Part shown: positions 53,662 through 63,155 of the stretch, one piece after another
Position numbering within the stretch: position 1 is the stretch's first letter
Layout: each line of letters starts with the position of its first letter
From: Paracoccus saliphilus
GTDB lineage: Bacteria; Pseudomonadota; Alphaproteobacteria; Rhodobacterales; Rhodobacteraceae
DNA: 64,000 nucleotides
Assembly: GCA_003255745.1 (NCBI GenBank)
Contig: QKYL01000154.1
Coordinates: forward strand, 62,001-126,000
Direction of reading: 5' to 3'
Notes under the pieces: model-generated
Told to the model about the DNA's origin: nothing
Seen by the model: the letters and a program-made list of their open reading frames with translations, nothing else
Databases searched by the model: none
Program-made: the position numbers and the translations under genes

Positions 53662-54531
53662 TCACGGATCCTGCGCCAGAAGCTGCGTCAGCAGCGGGTT
53701 GGGAAAGCGGCGCTGCAGCGTCACGGCGTAGAATGTCTCGGTGATCTGGTCCAGGCGCGCGGCCTCGACCAGGATGCCCGCGTCCAGTTCGTCCCGCACG
53801 ACGATGGGGGGAATCACCGCAAGCCCTGCTCCTTCCCGCGCCAGCAGACGCAGCATCGCCATGTCGTCCGCCTCGGCCGCGATTATGGGAGAAATGCCAA
53901 GCCGCGCCGTCATGGCGTCAAAGGACGCCCGCAACGCCGTCTCCGGCACCGGCAGGATCAGAGCTTCCGTTTGCAGCAGATCGGTCAGCATGCGTCCTTC
54001 GAACCCCGGCAGCCCGATCAGGCTGACCGGCTGCTCGGCCAGGCGATGGATCAGCCAAGGGCTGGCCGCGTCCCGCGCGGGTGCAAGGTTGGTCAGCACC
54101 ACGTCCAGCGACAGCGCCTCCAGACCCCGCAGCAATTCGCGCTGCGATCCCGATCGCAGCACCACCTCGACATCCGGGCGCCCGATCAGAGGGCGCAGGA
54201 AATGCATCTGGAAGTTTCGCGACAGGGTTGCAAGCGCCCCCACCCGCAGGGCGCGCCGGGCGCGGCCTGTTTCGCGCAGGGTTGCCGTCAGATCCTCGGC
54301 CGCGCGAAAAATTGCCTCGGCATGGTCCAGCGCGATCCGGCCAGCCTCCGTCAGGATAAGGCCGCGGCCGCGCCGCTCGAACAGGTCATGCCCAAGCGTC
54401 GCTTCCAGCGCGCGCAGCTGCGTGGAGAGCGCGGATTGGGACAGGTTCAACTGGCGCGCGGCACCGGTCAGGGTGCCATCCAGCGCGACGGCCCGGAACA
54501 GGCGCAGGTGATGCAGGTTCAACAATGCCAT
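53662..54531 (-). CDS. LysR family regulator, probably of the dab operon
   Basis: A 289-residue LysR-type protein: winged helix NLHHLRLFRAVALDGTL then AARQLNLSQSALSTQLRALE, linker helix, and a periplasmic-binding-fold effector domain. The closest general look is the NhaR-like branch. It is divergent from dabB with a 98-bp spacer, the standard layout for a LysR regulator and its target, so control of inorganic-carbon uptake, perhaps by CO2 status, is inferred. ATG 54531 starts the conserved region. Its 3' end lies four bases from the island's right repeat. Confidence 0.9.
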   Translation of the reverse strand: MALLNLHHLRLFRAVALDGTLTGAARQLNLSQSALSTQLRALEATLGHDLFERRGRGLILTEAGRIALDHAEAIFRAAEDLTATLRETGRARRALRVGALATLSRNFQMHFLRPLIGRPDVEVVLRSGSQRELLRGLEALSLDVVLTNLAPARDAASPWLIHRLAEQPVSLIGLPGFEGRMLTDLLQTEALILPVPETALRASFDAMTARLGISPIIAAEADDMAMLRLLAREGAGLAVIPPIVVRDELDAGILVEAARLDQITETFYAVTLQRRFPNPLLTQLLAQDP

Positions 54532-54539
54532 CGTTCTAT

Positions 54540-54582
54540 CAGACAGAATGGTTTCGAAGATAATATGTAATTTTCTGAAACT
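54540..54582. promoter_or_regulatory. Divergent lysR-dabB control region with inverted repeat
   Basis: The AT-rich stretch between the two starts contains GTTTC (54551-54555) and GAAAC (54577-54581), an inverted repeat spaced as for a two-site LysR operator. Promoter elements were not resolved. Confidence 0.4.
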
Positions 54583-54629
54583 GCACCAGACGCTATCTGC
54601 GGCAGGACCGCTGTTTCGGAGCCTGCCCC

Positions 54630-56183
54630 ATGACACAGATCCTGCCCCTGTCCTTCCTTGCCCCCGCGCTGTTGCTGGCTGCCGCACTTGTCGCCACAGC
54701 TTTCCCTCGTCTGGCCGCGCTGCCGCGCCTGGCGGAAGCCACGGCCCTGGCAACCCTGACCCTTGCCGGTGCGGGCGTGGTCCAGCTGACCCTGACCGGG
54801 GCGCAGGTCCTTTCGCTGATGCCGGGGCTGACGCTGCGGCTGGATGCGGTCGGCGCGACAATGGCGCTGCTGGTCGCCTTTGTGGGCTGGATCGTGGTCC
54901 GCTATGCCCGCAGCTATTTGGTGGGCGAGGCTGGCGCGGCCCGGGGCCACGCCGGCATTTTGGCCAGTCTGGCCTTTGTTCTGGTCCTGGTCCAGGCCGG
55001 TGATCTTGTTCTGGTGACGATCAGCTTCCTGGCCATCGGCCTGGTCATGCGCCAGCTGCTGCTGTTCTATCCCGACCGGCCCGAGGCGCGCCGCGCGGCG
55101 GCCAAGTTCAGCCGGGTCTGGGGGGCAGGCGATCTGGCGCTGGCCGTGGCGGCGCTGTCGGCCTGGCAGGCCTTCGGCACGACCGACCTGCAGGCGCTGA
55201 ACGATGCCGCCCGCGCGGCCCCGGTGCTGCCGCTGGCGGCAAAGGTCGCCGTCGCCGCCCTGGTGCTGGCGGCGCTGCTGAAGACCGCATCCTTTCCCCT
55301 GCATGGCTGGCTGACCGAGGTGATGGAGGCGCCGACCCCCTTTTCGGCCCTGCTGCACGCGGGGATCATCAACGGCGGCGGGCTGCTGCTGATCCGCACC
55401 GCCGATCTGGTTCAGGCCAGCCCCGGCGCTATGGCGGCATTGGTCATGCTGGGCGGGCTGACGGCGCTGTTCGGCGCGGCGGTCATGCTGACGCAAAGCG
55501 CCGTCAAGACCGCACTGGCCTGGTCCACCATCGCGCAGATGGGCTTCATGCTGCTGCAATGCGGGCTGGGCCTCTGGGCGCTGGCGCTGCTGCATATCGT
55601 GGCGCATTCGCTCTACAAGGCGCACGGCTTCCTGGCCTCGGGCCAGGCGGTGCAGGCGGTGGCGGCGGCGCGCCGACCGGGTCCGGTCGCAGTGCCCGGC
55701 GTGGGGGCGGTGGCGCGGGCCTTTGCTCTGGCGCTGGTCCTCTATGCCGCGGTGGCCTTCGGATTCTGGGCGATCGGCGGGCCGAAATCGGCACAGGCGC
55801 TGGCGCTTGGGGCGATCCTGATCTTCGGCACCGCCTATCTGGTGGCGCAGGGGCTGGCGGATGCCGCGCCGATGGCGCTGACGCGGCGCACGGCCGTGGC
55901 ATCCTTGGCCGCAGGTGTCGGGTATTTCGGCTTTCACCTGCTGGCGGCGCTGGTCTGGGGTCCGCACCTGCCCAAGCCCCCCGTTCCCGGCGCGCTGGAA
56001 TGGGCGCTGATCGTGCTGGCCCTGACCTCGTTCGGTCTGGTGGCGGTGGCGCAGGCACTGTTCCCGCTCTGGGCGCATCACCCGGCCTCGGCCGCGCTGC
56101 GGGTCCACCTGGCCAACGGCCTTTACCTGAACGCGATCTTCGACCGGCTGATCGGCGGCTTCCGCGCCGTTCGGTCCCACTGA
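54630..56183 (+). CDS. dabB: DabB, proton-channel subunit of the DAB inorganic carbon system
   Basis: A 517-residue polytopic membrane protein of the NuoL/MrpA proton-translocating family, with about 13-14 hydrophobic segments and the conserved charged helices ([32 protein letters not shown] region; lysine in [20 protein letters not shown]). It is shorter than complex I NuoL and sits beside dabA, which identifies it. DabB is thought to energise CO2 hydration by DabA with the cation gradient. ATG 54630 follows GGAG. Confidence 0.9.
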   Translation: MTQILPLSFLAPALLLAAALVATAFPRLAALPRLAEATALATLTLAGAGVVQLTLTGAQVLSLMPGLTLRLDAVGATMALLVAFVGWIVVRYARSYLVGEAGAARGHAGILASLAFVLVLVQAGDLVLVTISFLAIGLVMRQLLLFYPDRPEARRAAAKFSRVWGAGDLALAVAALSAWQAFGTTDLQALNDAARAAPVLPLAAKVAVAALVLAALLKTASFPLHGWLTEVMEAPTPFSALLHAGIINGGGLLLIRTADLVQASPGAMAALVMLGGLTALFGAAVMLTQSAVKTALAWSTIAQMGFMLLQCGLGLWALALLHIVAHSLYKAHGFLASGQAVQAVAAARRPGPVAVPGVGAVARAFALALVLYAAVAFGFWAIGGPKSAQALALGAILIFGTAYLVAQGLADAAPMALTRRTAVASLAAGVGYFGFHLLAALVWGPHLPKPPVPGALEWALIVLALTSFGLVAVAQALFPLWAHHPASAALRVHLANGLYLNAIFDRLIGGFRAVRSH

Positions 56184-56208
56184 TCCCCCTTTGAACCAAG
56201 AGGTTCCC

Positions 56209-58572
56209 ATGTTCCTGAACCACGCCTCGATCACCGCCGACCAGGCCGCCGACCTGCTGGATGCCGCAACCGCCGCCGCCCGCGCCATTCCCCCGGCATT
56301 TCCCCTGTCCGCCACCGTCGCCGTGAACCCCTTTCTGGGCCAGGTGGACCAGGATCTGCCCACCGCCGCCGCGCGCCTGTCGCGGGTAGCAGCCCTGTCG
56401 CTGACACGCCCGCGCCCCGAAATCGCGGCCGAGGTCGCCGCCGGCCGGATCAGCGACGACGACCTAGCCGCCGCCCTGATCAACAGCCCTTCGCCGCTGA
56501 AGCCGTTGGACCTGGCCATGCTGAAGGCGCGGCTGACCTGCCCCGCCGCCACGCCCGAGGCTCTGCCGACGCTGGCCGATCTGGCCGCAGTCGCCACCGG
56601 CACGGACTGGCCCGCGATCATCGCCCGCGCGATCGGGCTGTGGGCCGCCGGCCGGTTCGACCAGGGACAGGCGCTGTGGACACCGGCACCGAACCAGGAT
56701 GCGTTTTCCGCATGGCGGGAATGGGCGACCCATGACCTGACCCCTGAAATCGCGGGCCTTGCCGGCTTTTGCGCCCATGTGGCCGCCTGCCCCGATACGG
56801 CCGAACGGGCGATCCTGCGGGCGGCCGACCGGCTGTCGCTGACGGCTGCCTCGGCCCCGACGGCGTTCCATCGACTGCTGATCGACCTGGGCGGTTGGGC
56901 GCAGCATGCACGTTGGCTTTCCTGGCAGGCAGAGCTGGAGGGCGGCGACGACGCGACGCTGACCGACCTTCTGGCCATCCGGCTGATCTGGGACGAGGCG
57001 CTGCTGGCGCATCTGCCGCAGCTGGCGCAGCCCTGGGCCGAGGTGGTGGCCCGCCATGCGCTGCCGGTCGAACCCTCGGCCGACCAGGTGCTGGACGCCA
57101 TCCTGCAGGACGCGGCCGAACGGGCGCATCAACGGCGGCTGGCCGCACGTCTGGCGGGGCCGCGCTCCCTGCACGGGCGGCCCGCGCTGCAGGCGGCCTT
57201 CTGCATCGACGTGCGGTCAGAAACCTTCCGCCGGGCGCTGGAGGATGTGGCCCCCACCGCCGATACCATCGGCTTTGCAGGGTTCTTTGGCCTGCCCCTG
57301 GCGCATCATCCCCACGCCTCGGATCAGACCGAGGCGCATCTGCCGGTCCTGCTGCGGCCTGGCCTTCGTGCAACCAGCCAGGGCGGCGTGGCGTCCGAAC
57401 AGGACGCGCGCATCGCGGCCCGGGCGGCGCGGGCCTGGGGGCGGTTCCGGCAGGCGGCCGTCTCCTCCTTTGCCTTTGTCGAGGCGGCGGGTCCCCTTTA
57501 CGGCGTCAAGCTGCTGAAGGACGCAATGGGTCATGGCCATGCTGCGGCGCCCGCGCCGGCACCGCGATTGGCAGATGATCTGTCGGCAGAGGCCAAGGGC
57601 GAACTGGCGGCCAAGGTGCTGCGGGCGATGGGCCTGACGCAGGGCCATGCGCGGCTGATCCTGCTGGTTGGTCATGGCGCGCAGGTGACGAACAACCCGC
57701 ACGAAAGCGCCTATCACTGCGGCGCCTGCGGCGGCCGGACGGGCGAGGTTTCGGCCCGCGTGCTGGCGGGCCTGCTGAACGACAACGAAACCCGTGCCGC
57801 GCTGCCCACGCAGGGGATCACGCTGCCCGACGATACGCTGTTCGTGGCCGCGCTGCATGACACCACCACGGACCGTGTGACGCTGTATAAGGACGGTGCC
57901 ACCCGCGATCATGCGGGCGATCTGGCGCAGGCGCAGATCTGGCTGGAGCAGGCAGGCGCGCGGGCGCGGGCCGAACGTGCGCCCCGGCTGCCGGGCGGCA
58001 GCGCCGCCACGCTGGCAGCACGGGCGGCCAACTGGGCCGAGACCCGGCCCGAATGGGGTCTGGCGGGCTGCGCGGCCTTTATCGCCGCGCCGCGCGCCGC
58101 GACCCGCGGTGTCGATCTAGGCGGGCGGGCCTTCCTGCACAGCTATGACCGCGATCTGGACCCCGATTTTGGCGTGCTGGAATTGATCCTGACCGCCCCG
58201 GTCGTCGTGGCCAGCTGGATCAGCCTGCAGTACTACGGCTCGACCGTGGCGCCGCAGGTCTTTGGCGGCGGCAACAAGCTGATCCACAATGTCACCGGCG
58301 GCATCGGCGTGGTTGAAGGGAACGGCGGGCGGCTGCGGCCCGGCCTGCCCTGGCAGGCGGTCCATGACGGCACCCGCGCCAGCCACGAAGCGTTGCGCCT
58401 GACCGTGATGATCGATGCCCCGACCCACGCGATGAGCGACATCCTGGCGCGGCATCCCGGCGTCAAGGCGCTGTTCGACAACGGCTGGCTGCATCTGCTG
58501 GCGCTGGAGGGCGGCAAGGTCGCCGCACGCTATCGCCCCGGCGGCGAATGGCGGGCCGAGACGGCCGCATGA
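56209..58572 (+). CDS. dabA: DabA, carbonic-anhydrase-like subunit of the DAB system (DUF2309)
   Basis: A 787-residue UPF0753/DUF2309 protein. The zinc-site residues of DabA are identifiable: Cys332 and Asp334 in [15 protein letters not shown], His489 in [13 protein letters not shown] and Cys504 in YHCGACGG. The 15-residue spacing of the last two matches the described DabA. It hydrates CO2 to bicarbonate one way, coupled to DabB. ATG 56209 follows AGAGG; an upstream TTG (56191) is less likely. It is co-transcribed with dabB, 25 bp apart. Confidence 0.93.
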   Translation: MFLNHASITADQAADLLDAATAAARAIPPAFPLSATVAVNPFLGQVDQDLPTAAARLSRVAALSLTRPRPEIAAEVAAGRISDDDLAAALINSPSPLKPLDLAMLKARLTCPAATPEALPTLADLAAVATGTDWPAIIARAIGLWAAGRFDQGQALWTPAPNQDAFSAWREWATHDLTPEIAGLAGFCAHVAACPDTAERAILRAADRLSLTAASAPTAFHRLLIDLGGWAQHARWLSWQAELEGGDDATLTDLLAIRLIWDEALLAHLPQLAQPWAEVVARHALPVEPSADQVLDAILQDAAERAHQRRLAARLAGPRSLHGRPALQAAFCIDVRSETFRRALEDVAPTADTIGFAGFFGLPLAHHPHASDQTEAHLPVLLRPGLRATSQGGVASEQDARIAARAARAWGRFRQAAVSSFAFVEAAGPLYGVKLLKDAMGHGHAAAPAPAPRLADDLSAEAKGELAAKVLRAMGLTQGHARLILLVGHGAQVTNNPHESAYHCGACGGRTGEVSARVLAGLLNDNETRAALPTQGITLPDDTLFVAALHDTTTDRVTLYKDGATRDHAGDLAQAQIWLEQAGARARAERAPRLPGGSAATLAARAANWAETRPEWGLAGCAAFIAAPRAATRGVDLGGRAFLHSYDRDLDPDFGVLELILTAPVVVASWISLQYYGSTVAPQVFGGGNKLIHNVTGGIGVVEGNGGRLRPGLPWQAVHDGTRASHEALRLTVMIDAPTHAMSDILARHPGVKALFDNGWLHLLALEGGKVAARYRPGGEWRAETAA

Positions 58573-58580
58573 GCGTCAGT

Positions 58581-58606
58581 TTCCCGTGCCCGATCGGCAC
58601 GGGGAA
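58581..58606 (+). terminator. Hairpin after dabA
   Basis: TTCCCGTGCC (58581-58590) pairs with GGCACGGGGAA (58596-58606, one bulged G) just past the dabA stop. It has little T-run, so termination may be partial. Confidence 0.5.
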
Positions 58607-58898
58607 TTCTGCCCAGCCAAAAGGGGCCAATATCTTTCAAGCGGGGCAGTCCATATAGGCGGACCCAAAACCGGCCGCGCGATGAAGGCGCAGGGCAACC
58701 AAGATGCAGGCATCTGATCTGCAGCGGCCCGATCGCCACCTTTTTGCAGGCTTTGAACGCCGTCCCGCAACCGGCGGCACGGCAGAGGTATGGTGGGCCT
58801 TCAGGACCTTGCAGGGCGCCCCCCATTGCCGTCCAACCCAGCCGCCGATTGATGACGTGCAGCGATGTTTCGCATATGCGGTGTCCGGCCGCGCCCGA
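58607..58898. other. Intergenic stretch without recognised features
   Basis: About 290 bp between the dab terminator hairpin and the end of the convergent ClpP-fold gene. A short TGCAG/CTGCA hairpin lies near 58703-58721. No RNA gene or convincing reading frame was found. Confidence 0.5.
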
Positions 58899-59636
58899 TC
58901 AACCTTGCGGTGCCGGCGTGGTCAGCCGCAACTCCTCCATCAGCGAAGCATCCAACAGGTTGATCTCCTCGGGCGGGGTGCGCAGGGCAAAGGTCATCAG
59001 CCGCAGATCGACCCCCATCTGCGTCAGGTAGTCCATCACCCCCGCCTGCGCCCTTTGCAGGTCGTTGATCGCCATGAAGGCCGGCAGGATCGTGTTTTTG
59101 CCAAAGTAATGCTGATGGACGCCCACAACCCCGCCGGACCCCACCGTCCGCGTCACGCCCCCCGCCAGCATATAGGGACAGGCCGACAGGCAGACCGCCC
59201 CCTCGCCCACCTCGGTCGTGTAGCCTGCCGTGCGGATGGTGCGCCCGATCGCCAGCGCGTCCGACACCGAGCCGCCGGAACTGTCCAGCATCACCCGCAG
59301 GGCCGTTGGACGGTTGCGGTCCAGCCAAGTGGCAAAACGATCAGCATCGCCAGGCGCGATCTGGCCGGTCAGGCGGATCGCATCCGCCTCGGCCGCAAAT
59401 TGCAGCGCATCGGCCATCGGGCGCATCGCCGGGGTGCCGGGTTGCGCAGGATCCGTCGGGCGCAGGTCCGGGCGATAGGGGCGCACGCTTGGCCCCTGCG
59501 CGGGTGGCGCGAAAAGCCCCGGCGCCGCCGTGCCGGGATTGCGCAGCACATCCATTCCCACAATCGCCATCGCCAGCAGCACCTGAGAGATCAGGACCGC
59601 GCGAATCGCCTTTTGCGGGGACGAGAGCCAGTCCAT
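58899..59636 (-). CDS. Membrane-anchored ClpP/crotonase-fold protein (COG3904-like)
   Basis: A 245-residue protein with an N-terminal membrane anchor or uncleaved signal (AVLISQVLLAMAIVGMDVL), a Pro-rich linker, and a ClpP-like domain: LTGQIAPGDADRFATWL, VMLDSSGGSVSDALAIGRTI, and the CLSACPYMLAGG segment whose Ser is the candidate nucleophile. Related proteins are annotated as predicted periplasmic proteins. ATG 59636 is one base after the stop of the upstream membrane-protein gene, so they form an operon. Function unknown; a membrane-linked serine protease is plausible. Confidence 0.8.
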   Translation of the reverse strand: MDWLSSPQKAIRAVLISQVLLAMAIVGMDVLRNPGTAAPGLFAPPAQGPSVRPYRPDLRPTDPAQPGTPAMRPMADALQFAAEADAIRLTGQIAPGDADRFATWLDRNRPTALRVMLDSSGGSVSDALAIGRTIRTAGYTTEVGEGAVCLSACPYMLAGGVTRTVGSGGVVGVHQHYFGKNTILPAFMAINDLQRAQAGVMDYLTQMGVDLRLMTFALRTPPEEINLLDASLMEELRLTTPAPQG

Positions 59637-59637
59637 C

Positions 59638-60975
59638 TTAAGCCCCGCGACCGTTGGGCGCGCCCTGCGGATGGCGCGGGTCGGCCTCGCCAAAGGCTGC
59701 TGCGCCCTGCGGCTGGGGCGGCACGGCGGGCGGCGCCAAGGGTGCACTGCGGTTCAGCGCCTCGACCTGCCGCAGCAAGTCCGAAGCCGCCAGGGCTGCG
59801 CGCAACTCTCCAACCGTCATGCGGTCGTCGCTGTGCCCTTCGCCCCGGCCCATGCGAATCGCGGCCTGCACGACCATGATGATGAAGACCAGCACAGCGG
59901 GCAGCAGGTCGATCGAGATGGCGCCCGCCCAGGCCGGAACAAAGTTCCCGGCATAGACGATCACGGCGTCGGCCGCCGACATGGGCGTATAAAGCGCCTC
60001 GTCGGGCGGGGGCAGCGCCATGACCTCGGCCGCGGCGGTCGCCAAGGTCTGGGCGCGCTGTTCGACCAGGCTCAGGACGGAATTGATGGTGCTGGACTGG
60101 CCGGCGCGGGTGGCGGCGGTGGCTCCGTCCAGTTCCGGCAGCACAACGGCGTCCGACAGGTCCTGCGCCGCCCGGCTGACCAACGGCGCAGGGTTCAGCT
60201 GGCGCAGCTGGGTGATCAGGCCGGCAAGCTCGACCGCGTCTTCGGAAAAGCGCACGGTCCTGTCCTCCAGCACGCCCGGCGCGACCGAGACGCCCCGCAT
60301 CCGCGACAGGATGGTGTTGCCTTGGGCGAATGTTTCCTCGATGGGCGATGCGACCTCGGCCAGCTGGGCTTCCAGCGCCTGCAGCTCGGCCTCCTTCTGG
60401 GTCAGAACACGAAAGACTGCCCCCCGACCCGAAAAACCCGACAGCGTGCCGCCGGCCTCCTGCTCGGACAGGTCCTGAAAGCTTTGGCGCACCCGTGCTA
60501 CGTCGCGTGCCAAGGATTGGCCCGCGACCGCGTTTGAATGCGCCCGTTCCAATGATGTCTGATAGTTCTGCACGGTCGTCGCCATATGCGTTTCGACCGC
60601 CGCGCCACCGGCCAGGGCGGCCGCGTTCAACCAGGACGACATGGCCACGATGGCAACCGACCCAAGGGCCATCGTCAGCAGCAGCCCGACCCGCGAAGCG
60701 GCCGACCGGACGGCCGGCAGCAGCCGCAGCAGATAGGACCAGAAGACGAAGATGCCGACCGAGACGGCAATGGAATAGGCCAGCGCCGCGAAGGTCGTCC
60801 AGATGCCGGGATCATCCAGCAGCGTCCGCACGCCCAGATAGGTGTAGATCCCCGAGGCTGCCGACAGGACGCCAAGCGCGGTCGAGGTGAAGCTGTCCAG
60901 CCAGTCCAGGTGCCGCTCCAGTTCGCGGGCATAGCGATCGCCGGCGCGGTCGGGGGTCGAGATCGGTTCGGACAT
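59638..60975 (-). CDS. Polytopic membrane protein with long coiled-coil region, unknown function
   Basis: A 445-residue protein. Three hydrophobic segments lie in the first 130 residues (LGVLSAASGIYTYLGV, IAVSVGIFVFWSYLLRLLPA, LLTMALGSVAIVAMSSWLNA), then an alanine/glutamate-rich helical region of about 170 residues likely in the periplasm (SLERAHSNAVAGQ; LTQKEAELQALEAQLAEV), one more segment (ISIDLLPAVLVFIIMVVQAA) and a Pro-rich cytoplasmic tail. The layout recalls a helical sensor or scaffold. No catalytic motif is seen. ATG 60975 follows CGGAG. It is coupled to the ClpP-fold gene downstream. Confidence 0.75.
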   Translation of the reverse strand: MSEPISTPDRAGDRYARELERHLDWLDSFTSTALGVLSAASGIYTYLGVRTLLDDPGIWTTFAALAYSIAVSVGIFVFWSYLLRLLPAVRSAASRVGLLLTMALGSVAIVAMSSWLNAAALAGGAAVETHMATTVQNYQTSLERAHSNAVAGQSLARDVARVRQSFQDLSEQEAGGTLSGFSGRGAVFRVLTQKEAELQALEAQLAEVASPIEETFAQGNTILSRMRGVSVAPGVLEDRTVRFSEDAVELAGLITQLRQLNPAPLVSRAAQDLSDAVVLPELDGATAATRAGQSSTINSVLSLVEQRAQTLATAAAEVMALPPPDEALYTPMSAADAVIVYAGNFVPAWAGAISIDLLPAVLVFIIMVVQAAIRMGRGEGHSDDRMTVGELRAALAASDLLRQVEALNRSAPLAPPAVPPQPQGAAAFGEADPRHPQGAPNGRGA

Positions 60976-61059
60976 GCGGTCTCCGGAATGAAAGGGCGCG
61001 TTCTCAACCAGATAAGGCAACCGCGTCCGCTTGTTCATCCCCGCAGGCGCGGACGGAGG

Positions 61060-61920
61060 TCACGCTTGCGGCATCTGGGAAATCGGCTGACGCGTGCCCG
61101 GCGGAACCGTGGCGCGGAAGCGGGCAACAAGCGGCGCCCCCGCCGCAACCGGACCATCGCTGTGCCGAAAGTCGACCAGCCTTTTGCGGTCAAGCACGCG
61201 GATGGTGCCGCGCCCCATCTCGACTATTCCCTCGGCACGCAGCTGCGCCAGGGTCCGGTTGACCGTCTGGCGCGAGCAGCCCGCGAATCCGGCCAGTTCG
61301 TTCTGGCTGATCTGGACCTCGGGCGCGTCCGCTGACGACATCGACAGCAGATGGACCCGGACGCGCTCTGCTGCGTCATAGAACATCGCGACCGAATGCA
61401 TGCTGTTGTCGCGAATCATTCGATTGTGGAAGATACGCGCCAGGTTCCGCAACAACAGTTCGGCCGGCAGGTGCCGGAGGATCAGTGCCGCGTCGAACAA
61501 CAAAAGAACGGCCCCCGGATGGCAGGTGCAGCTGGCGGCGCAGGTAAGACCTGAAAAAAGCTCGGCCTCTCCCAACACTTCGCCAGGGCGGGCCAGGTGG
61601 GCCAGCACGCGGTTGCCGTCAGGATCGGTGAAGGTGACGTCAACCTGCCCCTCAATGACGATGAAGCCGCAGGCCGCAGGTTCGCCCTGGCGCAGGATCT
61701 CCTTGCGGCGGCGCATCCGCCTGACAGTAGCGTGCGACAAAAAGCCGCCCAACTGCGCATCCGAAGCGCCCCGCAGCACATCAGGTTGAAGCGCCTTTAT
61801 GGCGGCGACCAGATCTGCATGGGACGCGTCGCGCTGGCGGCTGACGCCGACCTTTGGACCAGGTTCGGGGTGGTCATAAAGATGCACGGCAAATCCGCCT
61901 TTTGGGCTTTTGCCGACCAT
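61060..61920 (-). CDS. Crp/Fnr family transcriptional regulator
   Basis: A 286-residue regulator: cNMP-binding-type beta barrel (ILRQGEPAACGFIVIEGQV, LARPGEVLGEAELFSG), a dimer helix, and a C-terminal helix-turn-helix (ISQNELAGFAGCSRQTVNRT). The N-terminal FNR iron-sulfur cysteine set is not present; cysteines in SGLTCAASCTCHPGA lie inside the barrel. It is divergent from crtE across a 344-bp spacer, so control of carotenoid genes is possible but unproven. The start is uncertain within the first 30 residues. Confidence 0.88.
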   Translation of the reverse strand: MVGKSPKGGFAVHLYDHPEPGPKVGVSRQRDASHADLVAAIKALQPDVLRGASDAQLGGFLSHATVRRMRRRKEILRQGEPAACGFIVIEGQVDVTFTDPDGNRVLAHLARPGEVLGEAELFSGLTCAASCTCHPGAVLLLFDAALILRHLPAELLLRNLARIFHNRMIRDNSMHSVAMFYDAAERVRVHLLSMSSADAPEVQISQNELAGFAGCSRQTVNRTLAQLRAEGIVEMGRGTIRVLDRKRLVDFRHSDGPVAAGAPLVARFRATVPPGTRQPISQMPQA

Positions 61921-62264
61921 CAATACAGGAAAACCGGTGTCAGTCCAAGGCCCTGCGGCTCATCCTCAAGGGGATGCAGCACGAGAGCGCAAAAAAGGTA
62001 AAGGTTCACTGGGAAACACGCTCCCGGGCTGCCCCTTCCGTTTAGCATGCCCAAAAGCCTGCAAGTGTCGGCTGCGCGACACGGCGCGGTGCTTTGTTGA
62101 CAGGCCGATGCACAACGGGCGGCGGTGCAGTCAATTCTTAAGTCAAGGGCAAGTTGTTCTTCATTTTTCTGAACTAATCGCAGATGAAAGACGTTGGCGC
62201 AGTATGTCGGTCTTTTGCCGGGGGCCGCGCCATTCCCTGTTTGAACCCGAATGCGCAGGCCATG
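61921..62264. promoter_or_regulatory. Divergent crp-type regulator / crtE control region
   Basis: A 344-bp spacer. A TTGACA at 62097-62102 is a good -35 toward crtE but lacks a matching -10. AT-rich sequence lies at 62130-62180. No standard Fnr or Crp palindrome (TTGAT-N4-ATCAA or TGTGA-N6-TCACA) was found. Confidence 0.4.
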
Positions 62265-63152
62265 ATGAGACGAGACGTCAACGCCACACATCGCGACCTG
62301 CTGAACACCCGTCTGATCGAGATTGCCGAAAACTTCAGTGCGGTGTCGGAGCCCTTGGGCGCCGCGATGGGTCATGCGGCGCTGTCGTCCGGCAAACGCT
62401 TTCGCGGTACGTTGCTGTTGCTGGCGGCCGAGGCATCGGGCGGTGTGTGCGAGACGATGGTGGACGCTGCCGCGGCAATCGAGATGGTGCACGCCGCATC
62501 CTTGGTCTTTGACGACCTGCCCTGCATGGACGATGCCAAGATGCGGCGCGGCAAGCCCGCGACCCATGTGGAGCATGGCGAAAGCCGGGCCGTTCTGGCC
62601 GGCATCGCGCTGATCACCGAGGCAATGGCCGTGCTGGCCACGGCGCGCGCCGCCAGTCCTCAGACACGGGCCAGCCTGGTGCGCATCCTGACTGGCGCCC
62701 TTGGGCCGCAAGGGCTGTGTGCGGGGCAGGATCTGGACCTGCATGTTGAAAAGGACCGTGCCGGGATTGAGCGTGAACAGGACCTGAAAACCGGGGTCCT
62801 GTTCGTGGCGGGACTGGAGATGCTGTCCGTCGTCAAAGGGTTCGACGACGAGGATAAGCACCAGATGATCGCCTTTGGCCGCCAGCTGGGGCGGGTGTTC
62901 CAGTCTTATGACGATCTTTTGGACATCATCAGCGACAGCGCCAGCCTTGGGAAGGATGCCGGTCGCGACACGCAGGCGCCGGGACCCAAGCGCGGCCTGC
63001 TTGCCGTCGCGGACATGCAGAATGCCTCGCTGCACTACAGGGCCAACCGCGCGCAGCTGGACCGCATGCTGCGCAGCCGCCGCCTGCAGGCGCCCGAGAT
63101 CGCGGCGCTGCTGGAACGTGTGTTGCCCTATGGCATCAAGGACAGCGCCTGA
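62265..63152 (+). CDS. crtE: Geranylgeranyl diphosphate synthase of carotenoid synthesis
   Basis: A 295-residue trans-isoprenyl diphosphate synthase. The first aspartate-rich motif is DDLPCMDD at 83-90 and the second is QSYDDLLDII. The small residues before the first motif (MVHAASLVF) fit a C20 product. It closely resembles CrtE of marine Paracoccus, whose protein starts MRRDVNA; ATG 62265 is therefore chosen (62262 and 62184 are in-frame alternatives). It is convergent with crtB, three bases apart, the arrangement known from the P. haeundaensis cluster. Confidence 0.93.
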   Translation: MRRDVNATHRDLLNTRLIEIAENFSAVSEPLGAAMGHAALSSGKRFRGTLLLLAAEASGGVCETMVDAAAAIEMVHAASLVFDDLPCMDDAKMRRGKPATHVEHGESRAVLAGIALITEAMAVLATARAASPQTRASLVRILTGALGPQGLCAGQDLDLHVEKDRAGIEREQDLKTGVLFVAGLEMLSVVKGFDDEDKHQMIAFGRQLGRVFQSYDDLLDIISDSASLGKDAGRDTQAPGPKRGLLAVADMQNASLHYRANRAQLDRMLRSRRLQAPEIAALLERVLPYGIKDSA

Positions 63153-63155
63153 GGG

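Noticed and set aside
54519-57101. 860-codon open frame on the minus strand antisense to dabB and dabA
   Set aside because: It is a shadow frame created by high-GC codon usage; its translation is low-complexity (Gln/Arg/Gly-rich) and matches no family, while the opposite strand codes clear DabB and DabA.
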